Assembly (NCBI RefSeq): GCF_004342485.1
Contig: NZ_SMBU01000001.1
Coordinates: 1-64,000 of the forward strand
Direction: 5' to 3'
Length of the DNA: 64,000 nt
From: Roseateles saccharophilus
GTDB taxonomy: Bacteria > Pseudomonadota > Gammaproteobacteria > Burkholderiales > Burkholderiaceae_C
A program made the position numbers and the translations under genes. A model generated the notes under the pieces. That model saw nothing but the letters and a program-made list of their open reading frames with translations. It was not told the DNA's origin and did no database searches. This document shows positions 47,612-58,382 of the stretch, piece by piece (the first letter of the stretch is position 1; the number at the start of each line of letters is the position of its first letter).

Positions 47612-50368
47612 TCAGAAGTCGTAGGTGGCCCGCAGGTACCAGGCGCGACCGGTCGGGTCGGAGAAGACGGGGTTGTAGCCCGACTGCCAATTCTGAGTCT
47701 GGTTCGAGAACGGAGGATTGGTGTTGAGCAGGTTGCGCACGCCCACCAGCAACTTCATCGCCGGCATCGGCTTCCAGGATGCGTAGGCCCCCCAGACGGC
47801 ATACGAGCCGACCCGGATGGTCTGATTTGCGGCATCCTTGAACTCGTCGGCGTAAGAGGCCGTGTAGTGGTTCGTCAGGCCTGCACCCCAGTCGCCATTG
47901 GTCCAGTCGACCGACAGCTGATGCTGCCATCGGATGGCGGGTTGATTGCCGCCGTTGAACTGGCCCAGCAGATTCAGCCACTGACCACCTGCATACTCTT
48001 GGAGCAAGTAGCTCCTCGTCCAAGTGCCTTCCAGGCCAAAGCGGAACTTGCCGACCGCAGTCCGCATTTGGTAGTTCGCGCTCAGGTCTGCGCCGCTGGT
48101 GATGATCCCGCCGGTGTTTTGGACAGTCTGGATCACATAGCCGCACGTTGGCGAACTCGGCCCGTTCGGGCAGGAGGTGTTCGCCACCGGTGCCTGCGTG
48201 AGCGATCCGAGGTTGTTCAGCTTGTAGAGGCTGGAGAACTGCCCCGGATTGGCATAGATCACCGTATCCGGAATCGACTGGATCTCGTTGCTGATCTTGA
48301 TGTGGAAGAGGTCGAGCGTGATGCCCAGATCCGCCACCGGCGCCAGGATGATGCCGAAGCTGTAGTTGGTCGACTTCTCGGGCTTGAGGTTCGGATTGCC
48401 GCCGGAGAGCGCCATGCCCTGCGCGGCGCAGTTGGCCTGCGTGAAGATGGCGTCGTAGTTGCCAGAAGCGCAGCCGGGCCCCGTCATGCTGCCGGCAGCG
48501 GCACCAAGAACCTGCGGCGAGAACAGGTCAACCAACGAAGGCGCTCGGAAGCCGGTCAGCGCAGCGGCTCGGAAACTGACCAGCTTCGACGGTTGATAAA
48601 GGGCCGAAAGTTTGGCGTTGTTGGTATTGCCGAAATCGCTGTACCGATCATGCCGATCGGAGAGGGTCAAGTCCCACTCCTTGGTCAAAGGCATGTCGAA
48701 TTCGGCGTAGATGGCCTGCGAATTGCGACTTCCAGTCACGACAGCAGGCGGGTAGTAGGTCGCGTTGTAAAGCGTCGTCGCCAGGTCAGTGGGATTGAAG
48801 CCGATCTTCTCCTGGCGGGCATCGACGCCCAAGGCCAGCGTCGCCTGTTTGCCGGAACCAAAGAGATCACCAACCTCGCGGCTGGCCTGGAGGTTGACGT
48901 CCCAGAGCGACAGCTTGCCGGAGGCCAGCTTTCCGTTCAGGTACGAGCCGTCAATCAGTGCCTGGCCCTGCGCCGACAAGGGGCCAAACGGATTGATCGA
49001 ATCACTGAGGATGCCACCGGGCGCGAGCTTGTTGTAGTCGGCATAGCCACCGGTGACGAGCAATGCGTTGTTGTTAACGCTGTAATTGGCGGCCGCCGAA
49101 TAGTCCCACCCCTTGACCGTGCCCTTGAGGCTCGCAACGAAGCGCTGCTCGGTGTTGTTGTCGCCCTGGTAGCGGTTGTTGTTCGGGTCCGTCCAGCCGA
49201 CGGTGATGGGGTCGACCAGATCGGGCGGCGCCGCGCCGTTGCCGGTGACGTAGGTGGAATTGGCCAACGTCGGAAAATACGTCGGGTTGGTGGCCGGCGT
49301 CATCGTGAACGAATAGGTCTGTGGCCCCCCCCAGTTCGAGACCTTGGAGCTCGCGTAGAAATACTGAAGGTTCAGCGTATGGTCGCCCGGTAGTGCCTTC
49401 GTGAACGACACCATGCCGGACCACATCGTCTGCGGCGGGATCAGGTCCACGGCGGCAGAGTAGAGATAGGCACAGTTGCCTTGGTCCTTGGTGAGATAAG
49501 GATTGCCCGCGCAGGCCGGATACCCGACCTGGAAGATGTTGCCGTTGGCATCCGTGTAGCTGCCAGGGAAGGTCCCCATCGGACCGTTCTGGTTCGAGAG
49601 GCCCTTCGACGGGTACCAGCCGGTCGCCGCAAACGAGCGCTGCGACGCCTTCATTTCGTTGATCTTGCTGTAGTTGGCCGTGACGAGCAGGTTGTAGCCG
49701 TCCTTGTCCAAGCTGCCCGTGCCCCATGCAATATCGCCGCCCGCAGTGTTGCCTCCGCCGCCTTGCGACCTTGAGCCATTCACGTTGAGCTGGCCGCCCT
49801 GCAAACTCTTCTTGGTGATGAAGTTGATCACGCCGGCCATCGCGTCCGTGCCATAGACCGACGACGCGCCTTCGCGCACGATTTCGATCCGCTCGATAGC
49901 GGCAAACGGGATGCCGTTCAGATCTACCGCGCTGCCGAGCACGACGTTGTTCGCCAGGCGCTGACCATCCAGCAGCACCAGGGTCTTGGATGCGCCCAGG
50001 CCACGCAGGCTCGCGAACGACCCGCCACCGGTGCCCCAGGAGGACACGGCACTCGCCGTGATGACTCCGGGCTGGTTGGACGAGACCAGTGCAAGCGCTT
50101 GCTCGACGGTCGTGATGCCCATGTCCTTGAGGCTTTCGGCCTTGATGACGGTCATGGCCTCCGTCGTCTCCGACATGGTGCGCGGGATCATGGATCCGGT
50201 CACGACGACGCGATCCAACTGCGTCTCGGACTGCTGCTGTGCGTAGCTGCTGCCGCCGACGGCGGCGAGCATGCTGACGAGGGCCAACTTGACGTGGCTG
50301 CTAAGGACGGAAAGCTCGTGGCGAGCGTGAAGAGGAAGCGAATGCTGCGTGAGGGTTCGTGGACTCAT
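47612..50368 (-). CDS. TonB-dependent outer-membrane receptor
   Basis: The 918-residue receptor has an extended signal region ending near SSYAQQQ. A TonB-box-like segment (DRVVVTGS) and a plug domain follow (EQALALVSSNQPGV ... FASLRGLGASKTLVLLDGQRLANN ... IERIEIVREGASSVYGTDAMAGVINFITKK). A large barrel then ends in the C-terminal aromatic motif (WYLRATYDF). The plug style and length are those of receptors for sugars or peptides rather than classic siderophore receptors; the ligand is unknown. It is monocistronic. The nearest gene upstream encodes a secreted-type carboxypeptidase, which makes peptide uptake a possibility. Confidence 0.9.
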   Translation of the reverse strand: MSPRTLTQHSLPLHARHELSVLSSHVKLALVSMLAAVGGSSYAQQQSETQLDRVVVTGSMIPRTMSETTEAMTVIKAESLKDMGITTVEQALALVSSNQPGVITASAVSSWGTGGGSFASLRGLGASKTLVLLDGQRLANNVVLGSAVDLNGIPFAAIERIEIVREGASSVYGTDAMAGVINFITKKSLQGGQLNVNGSRSQGGGGNTAGGDIAWGTGSLDKDGYNLLVTANYSKINEMKASQRSFAATGWYPSKGLSNQNGPMGTFPGSYTDANGNIFQVGYPACAGNPYLTKDQGNCAYLYSAAVDLIPPQTMWSGMVSFTKALPGDHTLNLQYFYASSKVSNWGGPQTYSFTMTPATNPTYFPTLANSTYVTGNGAAPPDLVDPITVGWTDPNNNRYQGDNNTEQRFVASLKGTVKGWDYSAAANYSVNNNALLVTGGYADYNKLAPGGILSDSINPFGPLSAQGQALIDGSYLNGKLASGKLSLWDVNLQASREVGDLFGSGKQATLALGVDARQEKIGFNPTDLATTLYNATYYPPAVVTGSRNSQAIYAEFDMPLTKEWDLTLSDRHDRYSDFGNTNNAKLSALYQPSKLVSFRAAALTGFRAPSLVDLFSPQVLGAAAGSMTGPGCASGNYDAIFTQANCAAQGMALSGGNPNLKPEKSTNYSFGIILAPVADLGITLDLFHIKISNEIQSIPDTVIYANPGQFSSLYKLNNLGSLTQAPVANTSCPNGPSSPTCGYVIQTVQNTGGIITSGADLSANYQMRTAVGKFRFGLEGTWTRSYLLQEYAGGQWLNLLGQFNGGNQPAIRWQHQLSVDWTNGDWGAGLTNHYTASYADEFKDAANQTIRVGSYAVWGAYASWKPMPAMKLLVGVRNLLNTNPPFSNQTQNWQSGYNPVFSDPTGRAWYLRATYDF

Positions 50369-51105
50369 CGTATTTCCCAGTATTGCGGTTCAACGGGTGG
50401 GCCCACGGTCGGTAAGACGCGCGGGCGCAGTGAAGGGTGGCAACTCGTGGTGCCGCTCCGAACCGTACCGGGCCAGGCCTCAGGGCATGTGCTAGGGGAT
50501 TTTTCGGATTGCAATAACTGTTCAGATGAGCGTCGCGCGTCGGGCGCGCATCGTGTCGAGAAGGCCCCGCCAGCCGGCACAAGATTTATTGAAATCCTGC
50601 TTAGGGTGTCATGTGTGACTGATGGTTTTGACACCCGACGCACCAAAGATTCATGAAGGCGCGACGCGAGTTCACAAAACTTTGTAATTCGACGCCCGGA
50701 TGTATCCAAACTTGTTGTTCGCAGTCGACGGTTTTCGGGGGGGGCCTAGGTTGAAGCCCATTTGGCGCCAAGGACCGCCGGGACCGATGCCACCCGTCCG
50801 CCCGGATAGCCTGTCCAAGTGACCTGAACCCGGCGAGCGCTCTCGATGACGGAATACAGGGGTATTCGGGTCGGATGACCTCGCAGAGAAGATCGGCAAC
50901 GGGCGTGTGGAAAGCATGCCGAACGTGCCGTGCCGCGTGCCGTCAAGCCGGCCGCCCAGTACGAGCTCCTTGCGCGTGACGCCGGGCCGAGGGATCGGCC
51001 GGGCCCGTCACATGCAAGGCCCTCGGCGGTCCATGCCCTTCCCCCGCGGGGTGCGGGCCTTCGGCAGGCTTCGCACAGAGCGCAGGCGCCGTGCTCGATC
51101 CGGCC
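50369..51105. promoter_or_regulatory. Non-coding region upstream of the TonB receptor gene
   Basis: I see no supported gene in these 737 bp. The part nearest the receptor start is less GC-rich than the coding DNA and should hold the promoter. An inverted repeat, GGGTGTCA / TGACACCC (50604-50611 and 50629-50636, 17-nt spacer), is the best regulatory candidate. The part nearest the carboxypeptidase stop contains GC-rich short repeats without a clear terminator. Confidence 0.4.
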
Positions 51106-52824
51106 TCAGTCCAGCACCACTTCGGTCCTCACGACACCAGCCCGCTCCGCGCTCGCGCTCAGCGCCAGCCGCGTGCCCACGGGCGCGCGCACCACCCATT
51201 CGGCCACCGCGCGGTCGCCCGTGGGTTGCTTGTTGGGCAGGAAGGCGAGCTGGCTCTGCTTGGGCGCGTGGCCCTCGAGCTGCGGGCCTTCCATGCGCTC
51301 CTTGCCGCTGACGAGGCTGATGCCCGGGTCGCCCGAGGGCATGTGGATCTCGAACATCAGGCCGCGCACGGTCTTGCGCTCCAGCGCCCGCTGCGTGACA
51401 TAGGCCGGCAGGTAGCCGGCATTGGCGACGGCCAGGCGCACGCGCCACATGTCGGGGCCCAGCGCCCGCACCTCGGTGCGGATCAGCTCCAGCTGGGGCA
51501 GGCTCATTGCGACCTGGGTCAGCCAGGCCGGGAAGCGCGCGGCCTCGCGCTCGCGGAGCCGAGGCGGCGGGTTGCGCCAGTAGTTCATCTTGTCCCAGCC
51601 GCCGATCTCCACGGCGCCCAACTGCGGATGCTGGAAGGGCGTCCAGTCGACATGAGCCTTGCCCTCGCAGTGCTCGTCGCTCCATTTCAGCAGCTTGAGG
51701 TCGTCCTCGACCGGGTGCTCGCGGTACCAGTCGATCCATTTCTCGGCCTCGACGCCGGCCTCCTTGTTCGGCGACCACAGCTCGACGACCCAGAACAGCG
51801 CGCCCAGATGCTCGTAGACCCAGTCCTGCGTGCCCGTGATGACGTCCTTGGGGTGGTAGCGGAATTCCTCGTAGATGCTGACTGCGGGATAGCCGGTGTG
51901 TTTCTCGCCCAGGGCCGAGAACTGCTGGAACAGCCACAGGTCCTCGGGCGTCATGTCCTTGTCGCTGCGCGTGCCGCAGGGGCGCAGGATGACGCCGCTG
52001 TGGGTGTGGAAGCTGATGGCCGCACCGATGTTGGGATGCTGGGTGATGAAGTCGACCATCGCGCGCACCTCGGGCTCGCTGGTCGGGTAGGGGCCGGCGC
52101 CGAGCTGCTGGAACTCCTGGCGCCATTCGCCGGGGAAGTTGCGGTTCAGGTCCAGGCCTTCGCGGTCGGCATTGACATTGACGGTCAGGCCGTCGTGGTT
52201 CTTCACGAAGCCCTCGGGGATCAGGCGGTAGTAGTCGCCGCCGTGCTCGCCGGGTTCGCGGGCCACCATCAGCCGTGGGTCTGCCGCGTGCTTCTTGTAG
52301 CCGCCGTGCGGGTCGGGCACGCGCATCGTCAGGATGCGGCCGTCGCCGTCGATGTCCTCGATGCTCAGGCCGTCGACCGGCTCCTCGGTGTAGGGGTAGG
52401 GGCGGGTCGAGCTGCGGATGTGGCGCGGCCGGTCGGCCAGCGCCAGCTCGGCGCCGTCGGGGTTCAGGCGCGGCACGAGGTAGACGGTGCGCGTGTCCAG
52501 CAGGCGGTTGACCTGGGCGGCCTCGGCGGACGTGCCGCCGTGCAGGTCGAGCAGCCGGTGCAGGTAGTAGAGGCAGGTGGTGGACGCGGTCAGCTCGGCC
52601 GCGTGGATGTTGCCGTCCAGCCAGAGCGCCGGCTTGTCGATGTCCATGCCGCTGGCGAGATTCGTCACGACGACGACCCAGATGTCGCGGCCTTCATAAC
52701 TCTTGCCGATGGAGCGCACCGACACGAGGTTGGGGCGCGCCTCGGCGTAGGCGAAGAGCAGGGCCGTCAGCTCCTCGTGGCGGTAGAAGTGGTCGAAGCG
52801 CGGCGTGGGCAGGGGGCTGGGCAT
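51106..52824 (-). CDS. M14 family zinc carboxypeptidase
   Basis: The 572-residue protein begins at MPSPLPTPRFDHFYRHEELTALL. The M14 domain has YEGRDIWVVVV, the zinc ligands His and Glu of DGNIHAAELT, later EGLDLNRNFPGEW, and the third ligand His in ISFHTHSGV. The C-terminal third is a beta-rich domain (VRLAVANAGYLPAYVTQRA), as in M14 enzymes of the carboxypeptidase T/zinc-peptidase-like group. There is no clear signal peptide in the chosen start or the upstream extension, so location is uncertain. It cleaves C-terminal residues from peptides; specificity is unknown. Confidence 0.87.
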   Translation of the reverse strand: MPSPLPTPRFDHFYRHEELTALLFAYAEARPNLVSVRSIGKSYEGRDIWVVVVTNLASGMDIDKPALWLDGNIHAAELTASTTCLYYLHRLLDLHGGTSAEAAQVNRLLDTRTVYLVPRLNPDGAELALADRPRHIRSSTRPYPYTEEPVDGLSIEDIDGDGRILTMRVPDPHGGYKKHAADPRLMVAREPGEHGGDYYRLIPEGFVKNHDGLTVNVNADREGLDLNRNFPGEWRQEFQQLGAGPYPTSEPEVRAMVDFITQHPNIGAAISFHTHSGVILRPCGTRSDKDMTPEDLWLFQQFSALGEKHTGYPAVSIYEEFRYHPKDVITGTQDWVYEHLGALFWVVELWSPNKEAGVEAEKWIDWYREHPVEDDLKLLKWSDEHCEGKAHVDWTPFQHPQLGAVEIGGWDKMNYWRNPPPRLREREAARFPAWLTQVAMSLPQLELIRTEVRALGPDMWRVRLAVANAGYLPAYVTQRALERKTVRGLMFEIHMPSGDPGISLVSGKERMEGPQLEGHAPKQSQLAFLPNKQPTGDRAVAEWVVRAPVGTRLALSASAERAGVVRTEVVLD

Positions 52825-52963
52825 GGCGACTAAGCCTCGGGGCGCTCCCAAGACTTGGGGTTGACAGGGCAGGCGGCGATTGTGAAAGCGGCCTGTCACA
52901 CCGTCTTGCCTCACCCCCGGGTTGCGGGCCGGGTTTGCCCGGAACCGGCTCGGCCGCGCCGGA

Positions 52964-53722
52964 TCACTGGCCTTTGAAAAGCACCTGGAACTGGCGCGAC
53001 ACCGGCAGCTTCTCGTCGCGCCCGCGCAGCGTGACGACCATCGTGCCCTCGTCCACGCGAATGGCGCGCGCGATGCAGCGGCTGTTGACCAACACGCTGC
53101 GGTGGATCTGCCAGAACTGCTCGGGGTCGAGCTGGGTCAGCAGCTCGCGCAGCGGCGTGCGGATCAGCGCGTCGCCGCCCTGGTGGACGACGCGGGTGTA
53201 GCGTTGGTCGGCCTCGAAGTAGACGATCTCGTCGGGCGGGATCAGGTGCACCTCGCGGCCGACGCCGGCCTGGATGGGGCGCGGCGCCGGCTTGGCCGGC
53301 GCGAGGCTGGCGAGCAGGCGCTGCAGGGCCGTCGTGTCGGGGGCAGGCTGGGTCAGCCGGGTGCGCAGGCGCGCGAGGGACTGGGCCAGGCGGGCGTCGT
53401 CGACCGGCTTGAGCACATAGTCGATGGCACCGGCGTCGAAGGCGGCCAGCGCGTGGTCGTCGAAGGCCGTCACGAAGACGATCAGCGGCGGCGCGGCCAG
53501 GACCGACAACCGGCGCGCGACTTCCAGGCCTGTCAGTCCGGGCATGCGGATGTCGAGGAAGGCGATGGCCGGCTCGAGGGCGAGGCAGTCGTCCCAGGCT
53601 TCGGCGCCATTGGTGCTGGCGGAGACGATGTGCAGCTCCGGCCACAGGCGGCCGAGCGCGGCGCGCAGCTGCTCGCGGGGGGCTTCCTCGTCGTCGGCGA
53701 TCAGGGCGGTGATGGGGTTCAT
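52964..53722 (-). CDS. LytTR-family response regulator
   Basis: The 252-residue regulator has a receiver with the acidic pair in LIADDEE, the phospho-Asp in IAFLDIRMPGLTG and the Lys in DYVLKPVDD. It is followed by a LytTR DNA-binding domain (EIVYFEADQRYTRVVH ... FWQIHRSVLVNSRCI). It pairs with the overlapping LytS-type kinase gene. Targets of such systems include uptake and surface genes; the TonB receptor or carboxypeptidase nearby could be targets, but this is not shown. Confidence 0.93.
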   Translation of the reverse strand: MNPITALIADDEEAPREQLRAALGRLWPELHIVSASTNGAEAWDDCLALEPAIAFLDIRMPGLTGLEVARRLSVLAAPPLIVFVTAFDDHALAAFDAGAIDYVLKPVDDARLAQSLARLRTRLTQPAPDTTALQRLLASLAPAKPAPRPIQAGVGREVHLIPPDEIVYFEADQRYTRVVHQGGDALIRTPLRELLTQLDPEQFWQIHRSVLVNSRCIARAIRVDEGTMVVTLRGRDEKLPVSRQFQVLFKGQ

Positions 53723-54771
53723 GCGGTCAGCGTGGCGATGCAGCCGGGGTGGGCGTCGGCCAGGATCAGCGTGGCGGCGGAGAAGGCCTGCAGCAGGCGG
53801 CGGCGGGTGTTGGACAGGCCCACGCCCTCGGTCCAGCCGGGCGCGAGGCCGGGGCCGTCGTCGCGCACCGTCAGCACCAGGTGCGCGCCGTCGTGGCGCG
53901 CGGCGATTTCGATGTGGCCGCCGCGCAGTTGGGGCTCGATGCCGTGGGCAATCGCGTTCTCCACCAGCGTCAGCACGACACCCGGCGGCAGCTCGGCCGT
54001 GACGCCGGCCGGCACGTTGATGGCGAAGCCCAGCCGCGGCCCGAGCCGCGCCTGCATGATGGCCAGGTAGCGCCTCACCATCTCGACCTCGTCGGCCAGC
54101 GGCTGCAGCTCGCGTTCGAACATCGGCAGCGTGGCGCGCAGATAGGCCGTGAAGTCGCGCAGCAGCGGCGCGGCGCGCTCGTCCCGCGTGTCCACCCAGT
54201 GCTGCAGCGAGGCCAGCGTGTTGAACAGGAAATGGGGCTGGATCTGCGCCGCGGCCAGGCGGGTGGACAGGCGCAGCGCGGCGTCCTGGTCGTGCAGCTC
54301 CCGCAGCCTGGCCTCGATCTGCTGCACCCGGAACAGCGTCAGCATCCACCAGGCGCTGAGCACGCCGGTCATGGCGGCCACCAGGGCGATGTTCTCGTTC
54401 TTCACCTGGTCTCGGTAGCCGTTCTTCATCAACAGCACGGCGATGGCCGCTATGGCCAGCGCCGTCCCGTAGCAGTACAGGTTCAGCCGTGCCCGCGTGG
54501 GCTGGCGCCACAGCGAGCGTGCAACCAGCAGCGCCGCCACCGCGAGCGCGCACCACAGCCCCCACCACAGCACGGGTCGGGTCCAGTCGGCGTCCTCGCT
54601 GGTGACCACCACCGCCGGCAGCAGCACCAGCAGATTGATCGCCACATAGCTGTCCACCGCCAGCGGCCAGGGCTGCATGCCGGCCCGCGCCATCTCGGCG
54701 GGTGTGAAGACACGCATCGGCCCGGGGTAGACCCATTGGCGGCAGTGCAGGGAGTCGAGCAGGGATGGCAT
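53719..54771 (-). CDS. LytS/YpdA-type sensor histidine kinase
   Basis: The 350-residue kinase has four N-terminal membrane helices and then a His_kinase domain with the phospho-His in AAQIQPHFLFNTLASLQHW. The N-box is VVLTLVENAIAHGIEPQ, and the ATP lid includes DDGPGLAPGWTEGVGLSNTRRRLLQ. There is no large sensory domain, so the signal is probably sensed in the membrane. The gene overlaps the response regulator by 4 bp (ATGA). Confidence 0.92.
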   Translation of the reverse strand: MPSLLDSLHCRQWVYPGPMRVFTPAEMARAGMQPWPLAVDSYVAINLLVLLPAVVVTSEDADWTRPVLWWGLWCALAVAALLVARSLWRQPTRARLNLYCYGTALAIAAIAVLLMKNGYRDQVKNENIALVAAMTGVLSAWWMLTLFRVQQIEARLRELHDQDAALRLSTRLAAAQIQPHFLFNTLASLQHWVDTRDERAAPLLRDFTAYLRATLPMFERELQPLADEVEMVRRYLAIMQARLGPRLGFAINVPAGVTAELPPGVVLTLVENAIAHGIEPQLRGGHIEIAARHDGAHLVLTVRDDGPGLAPGWTEGVGLSNTRRRLLQAFSAATLILADAHPGCIATLTA

Positions 54772-54852
54772 GGCGGGCGAGTCTAGGCGGGGCCCGCGCA
54801 GCGGGGGGTGGCGTGCGGCGAAGGGTCGATTGGGGCGTATGAATGGCTCAGT

Positions 54853-54866
54853 CGACCGATCGGTCG
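54853..54866 (+). promoter_or_regulatory. TetR-type operator ahead of the paa-like operon
   Basis: CGACCGATCGGTCG is a perfect 14-bp palindrome located 21 bp before the crotonase start codon. TetR-family repressors of phenylacetate and fatty-acid breakdown, such as PaaR in betaproteobacteria, use very similar palindromes. No such regulator gene is in the window. Confidence 0.65.
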
Positions 54867-54887
54867 GGAAAAGTGCAGAATGCCGGG

Positions 54888-55688
54888 ATGCCTTCCTGGA
54901 CCTCGCTCGATCTCGAACGTAGAAGCAACGGCGTCGCCGTGCTGACGATGAACCGGCCGGCCGTCTTCAATGCCTTCGACGAGACGCTGATCGAAGAGCT
55001 GGATGCGGCGTTCGCGCTGTTGGGCGATGACGCGGCCGTGCGCGCCATCGTGCTGGCCGGCGGCGGCAAGCATTTCAGCGCCGGCGCCGACCTGCAGTGG
55101 ATGCAGCGCGCCGCCGCGGCCTCGCAGGACGACAACCTCGCCGACGCGCGCCGCTTCTCGGCCATGCTGGCGCGCATCGCCGCATGCCCGAAGCCGACGC
55201 TGGCCCGCGTGCAGGGCGCGGCGCTGGGCGGTGGCGTGGGCCTGGTGTGCGCCTGCGACATGGCCGTCGCGGCCGACTCGGCCAGCTTCTCCGTCAGCGA
55301 GGCCCGCATGGGCATCCTGCCGGCCGTCATCGGGCCGCATCTCGTCAACGCCGTGGGTCTGCGCGAGGCGCGCCGCCTGGCGTTGACGGCCACTCGCATA
55401 GGCGCCGACGAGGCGCTGCGCGTCGGCCTCGTGCAGCGCGTCGTGCCGGCCGAAGGGCTGGACGCGGCCATCGACGCCTTCACTGCGGACCTGCTCGCCT
55501 GCGGCCCGCATGCCCAGGCCGAGATCAAGCAGCTCTACGCGCGCTTCGCGGTCGGCCCCGTCACGGCGGACGTTCGCGAGCTGACCGCCGGAGCAATAGC
55601 CCGCGTGCGCAGGACGCCCGAGGCCCGCGAGGGTTTCGCGGCCTTTTTGGCCAAGCGCAAGCCCAACTGGACCCCGGACTCCGAATGA
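54888..55688 (+). CDS. Enoyl-CoA hydratase/isomerase (crotonase) of the paa-type operon
   Basis: The product (266 residues from the ATG at 54888) belongs to the crotonase family. It has the oxyanion-hole segments GGGKHFSAGADLQWM and ALGGGVGLVCACDMAVAADSASF and the later SEARMGILPAVIGPHL. The family hydrates or isomerises enoyl-CoA thioesters. Its operon partners suggest the PaaF/PaaG role in ring-cleavage beta-oxidation of phenylacetyl-CoA, though a methylglutaconyl-CoA hydratase cannot be excluded. The stop overlaps the next start (ATGA). A TetR-like palindrome precedes the gene. Confidence 0.82.
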   Translation: MPSWTSLDLERRSNGVAVLTMNRPAVFNAFDETLIEELDAAFALLGDDAAVRAIVLAGGGKHFSAGADLQWMQRAAAASQDDNLADARRFSAMLARIAACPKPTLARVQGAALGGGVGLVCACDMAVAADSASFSVSEARMGILPAVIGPHLVNAVGLREARRLALTATRIGADEALRVGLVQRVVPAEGLDAAIDAFTADLLACGPHAQAEIKQLYARFAVGPVTADVRELTAGAIARVRRTPEAREGFAAFLAKRKPNWTPDSE

Positions 55689-57120
55689 ATCTGCAAGACG
55701 CCCGCATCCTCGTCGTCGGCGCCGGCCTGATGGGCGCCGGCATCGCCCAGGTCGCCGCCCAGGCCGGCCATGCCGTGACGCTGTACGACAACCGCGCAGG
55801 CAGCGCAGAGGCCGCCAAGGCCAAGCTCGCGGCCACGCTGGACGGCCTCGTCGCCAAGGGCCGGCTGACTCCCGATGCCGCGAGCGCGGCGCTGGCGCGC
55901 ATCACGCCGGTCGACACGCTGGTGGCTGCCGACCTCGTTATCGAGGCCATTGTCGAGAACCTGGACGTGAAGCGCGCGCTGTTCGCGGAGCTGGAGGCGC
56001 TGCTGCCGGACGCGGCCGTCATCGCGACCAACACCTCGTCGATCTCGGTGACGGCGCTGGCGCGCGGCATGAAGAGGCCCGGGCGGCTGGTCGGCATGCA
56101 CTTCTTCAACCCGGTGCCGCTGATGAAGCTGGTCGAGGTGGTGTCGGGCCTGGGCACCGACCCCGTAGTGGCCCAGGCCGTCTTCGAGCTAGCGGGCCGC
56201 TGGGGCAAGACGCCGGTGCACACGCGCTCGACGCCCGGCTTCATCGTCAACCGCATTGCCCGGCCCTACTACGCCGAGGCGCTGATGCTGCTGCAGGATC
56301 GGGCTGCGCGGCCCGAACTCATCGATGCCTGTCTGCGCGCGGCCGGCTTTCGCATGGGCCCCTGCGAGCTGATGGACCTGATCGGCCACGACACCAATTT
56401 CGCGGTGACGAACTCGGTGTTCGCGGCCAACTTTTATGACCGCCGCTTCACGCCGTCGCTGGTGCAGCAGGAGCTGGTGGATGCTGGCTATCTGGGCCGC
56501 AAGAGCGGGCGGGGGTTCTACCGCTATCCGGAGGGTGCGCCGGCGCTGCCAACGCCCAGCTATCCCCGACCCGAGGCGAAGCGCCTGGTTGTGCATGGCC
56601 GCGGCCCTGTGGCCGAGCGGTTCCGTGCGGCCTTGCCGGAAGCTGAATGCGATGACGCCAGTGACTGGGTCGGCATGGAGGCGGACCTTGCCCAGATTCG
56701 TCTGACCGATGGCCGCACGGCGCGCGCGATTGCCGCCGAAAGAGAGTTTCGAGCGCCGGTGGTGGTATTCGACCTGCCGCTGGGTGAGGCCAAGGACTTG
56801 GCCTATGCCAAGTCGGGTAATTTCTCGGACCCTGTTGGCTGGCTGTCGGTCTTGGGTTTCGCGCCTCGAGAAATGGTCGATGTACCCGGCCTGGTCGTTG
56901 CGCGCACCATCGCGATGCTGATCAACGAGGCCGCCGACGCCGTGCAACAAGGCGTCTGCGACGAGGCCGGCGCCGACGCGGCGATGAAGCTGGGCGTCAA
57001 CTACCCCGCCGGCCCCTTCGAGTGGCTGGCGCGCTGGGAGCGCGGCGCCGTCGTCGCGCTGCTCGACCGACTCGATTCCCACTATCGCGGCGAGCGCTAT
57101 CGCGTCAGCCCCTATCTGAA

Positions 57121-57124
<4 letters not shown>
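55685..57124 (+). CDS. paaH: 3-hydroxyacyl-CoA dehydrogenase, PaaH-like
   Basis: The 479-residue enzyme has an NAD-binding motif (VVGAGLMGAGIAQVAAQAG), the substrate loop NTSSISVTALA, the catalytic region GMHFFNPVPLMKLVEVV, and two C-terminal helical domains as in PaaH/PaaC. It oxidises the hydroxy intermediate of phenylacetate beta-oxidation to the 3-oxo form. It lies between the crotonase and thiolase genes and overlaps both by 4 bp. The region around 56.6-56.9 kb uses slightly fewer GC-ending codons, but the frame is intact. Confidence 0.9.
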
Positions 57125-58323
<1,199 letters not shown>

Positions 58324-58328
58324 TGACC

Positions 58329-58376
58329 TTGCGGGACAGACCCTGGCACGCAGCGCCACGCGCTGTCCCCAACTGA
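58329..58376 (+). repeat. Gene-end repeat, copy D (after the thiolase gene)
   Basis: The 48-bp unit begins TTGCGGGACAGACC and ends GCTGTCCCCAACTGA, with a divergent middle (CTGGCACGCAGCGCCACGC). It is in the same orientation relative to the gene before it as the other copies. The ends can form a stem. Confidence 0.75.
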
Positions 58377-58382
58377 TCAGGG

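Noticed and set aside
50301-51311. Several short frames in the region upstream of the TonB receptor
   Set aside because: They overlap one another on both strands, lack ribosome-binding sites and have no recognisable domains.
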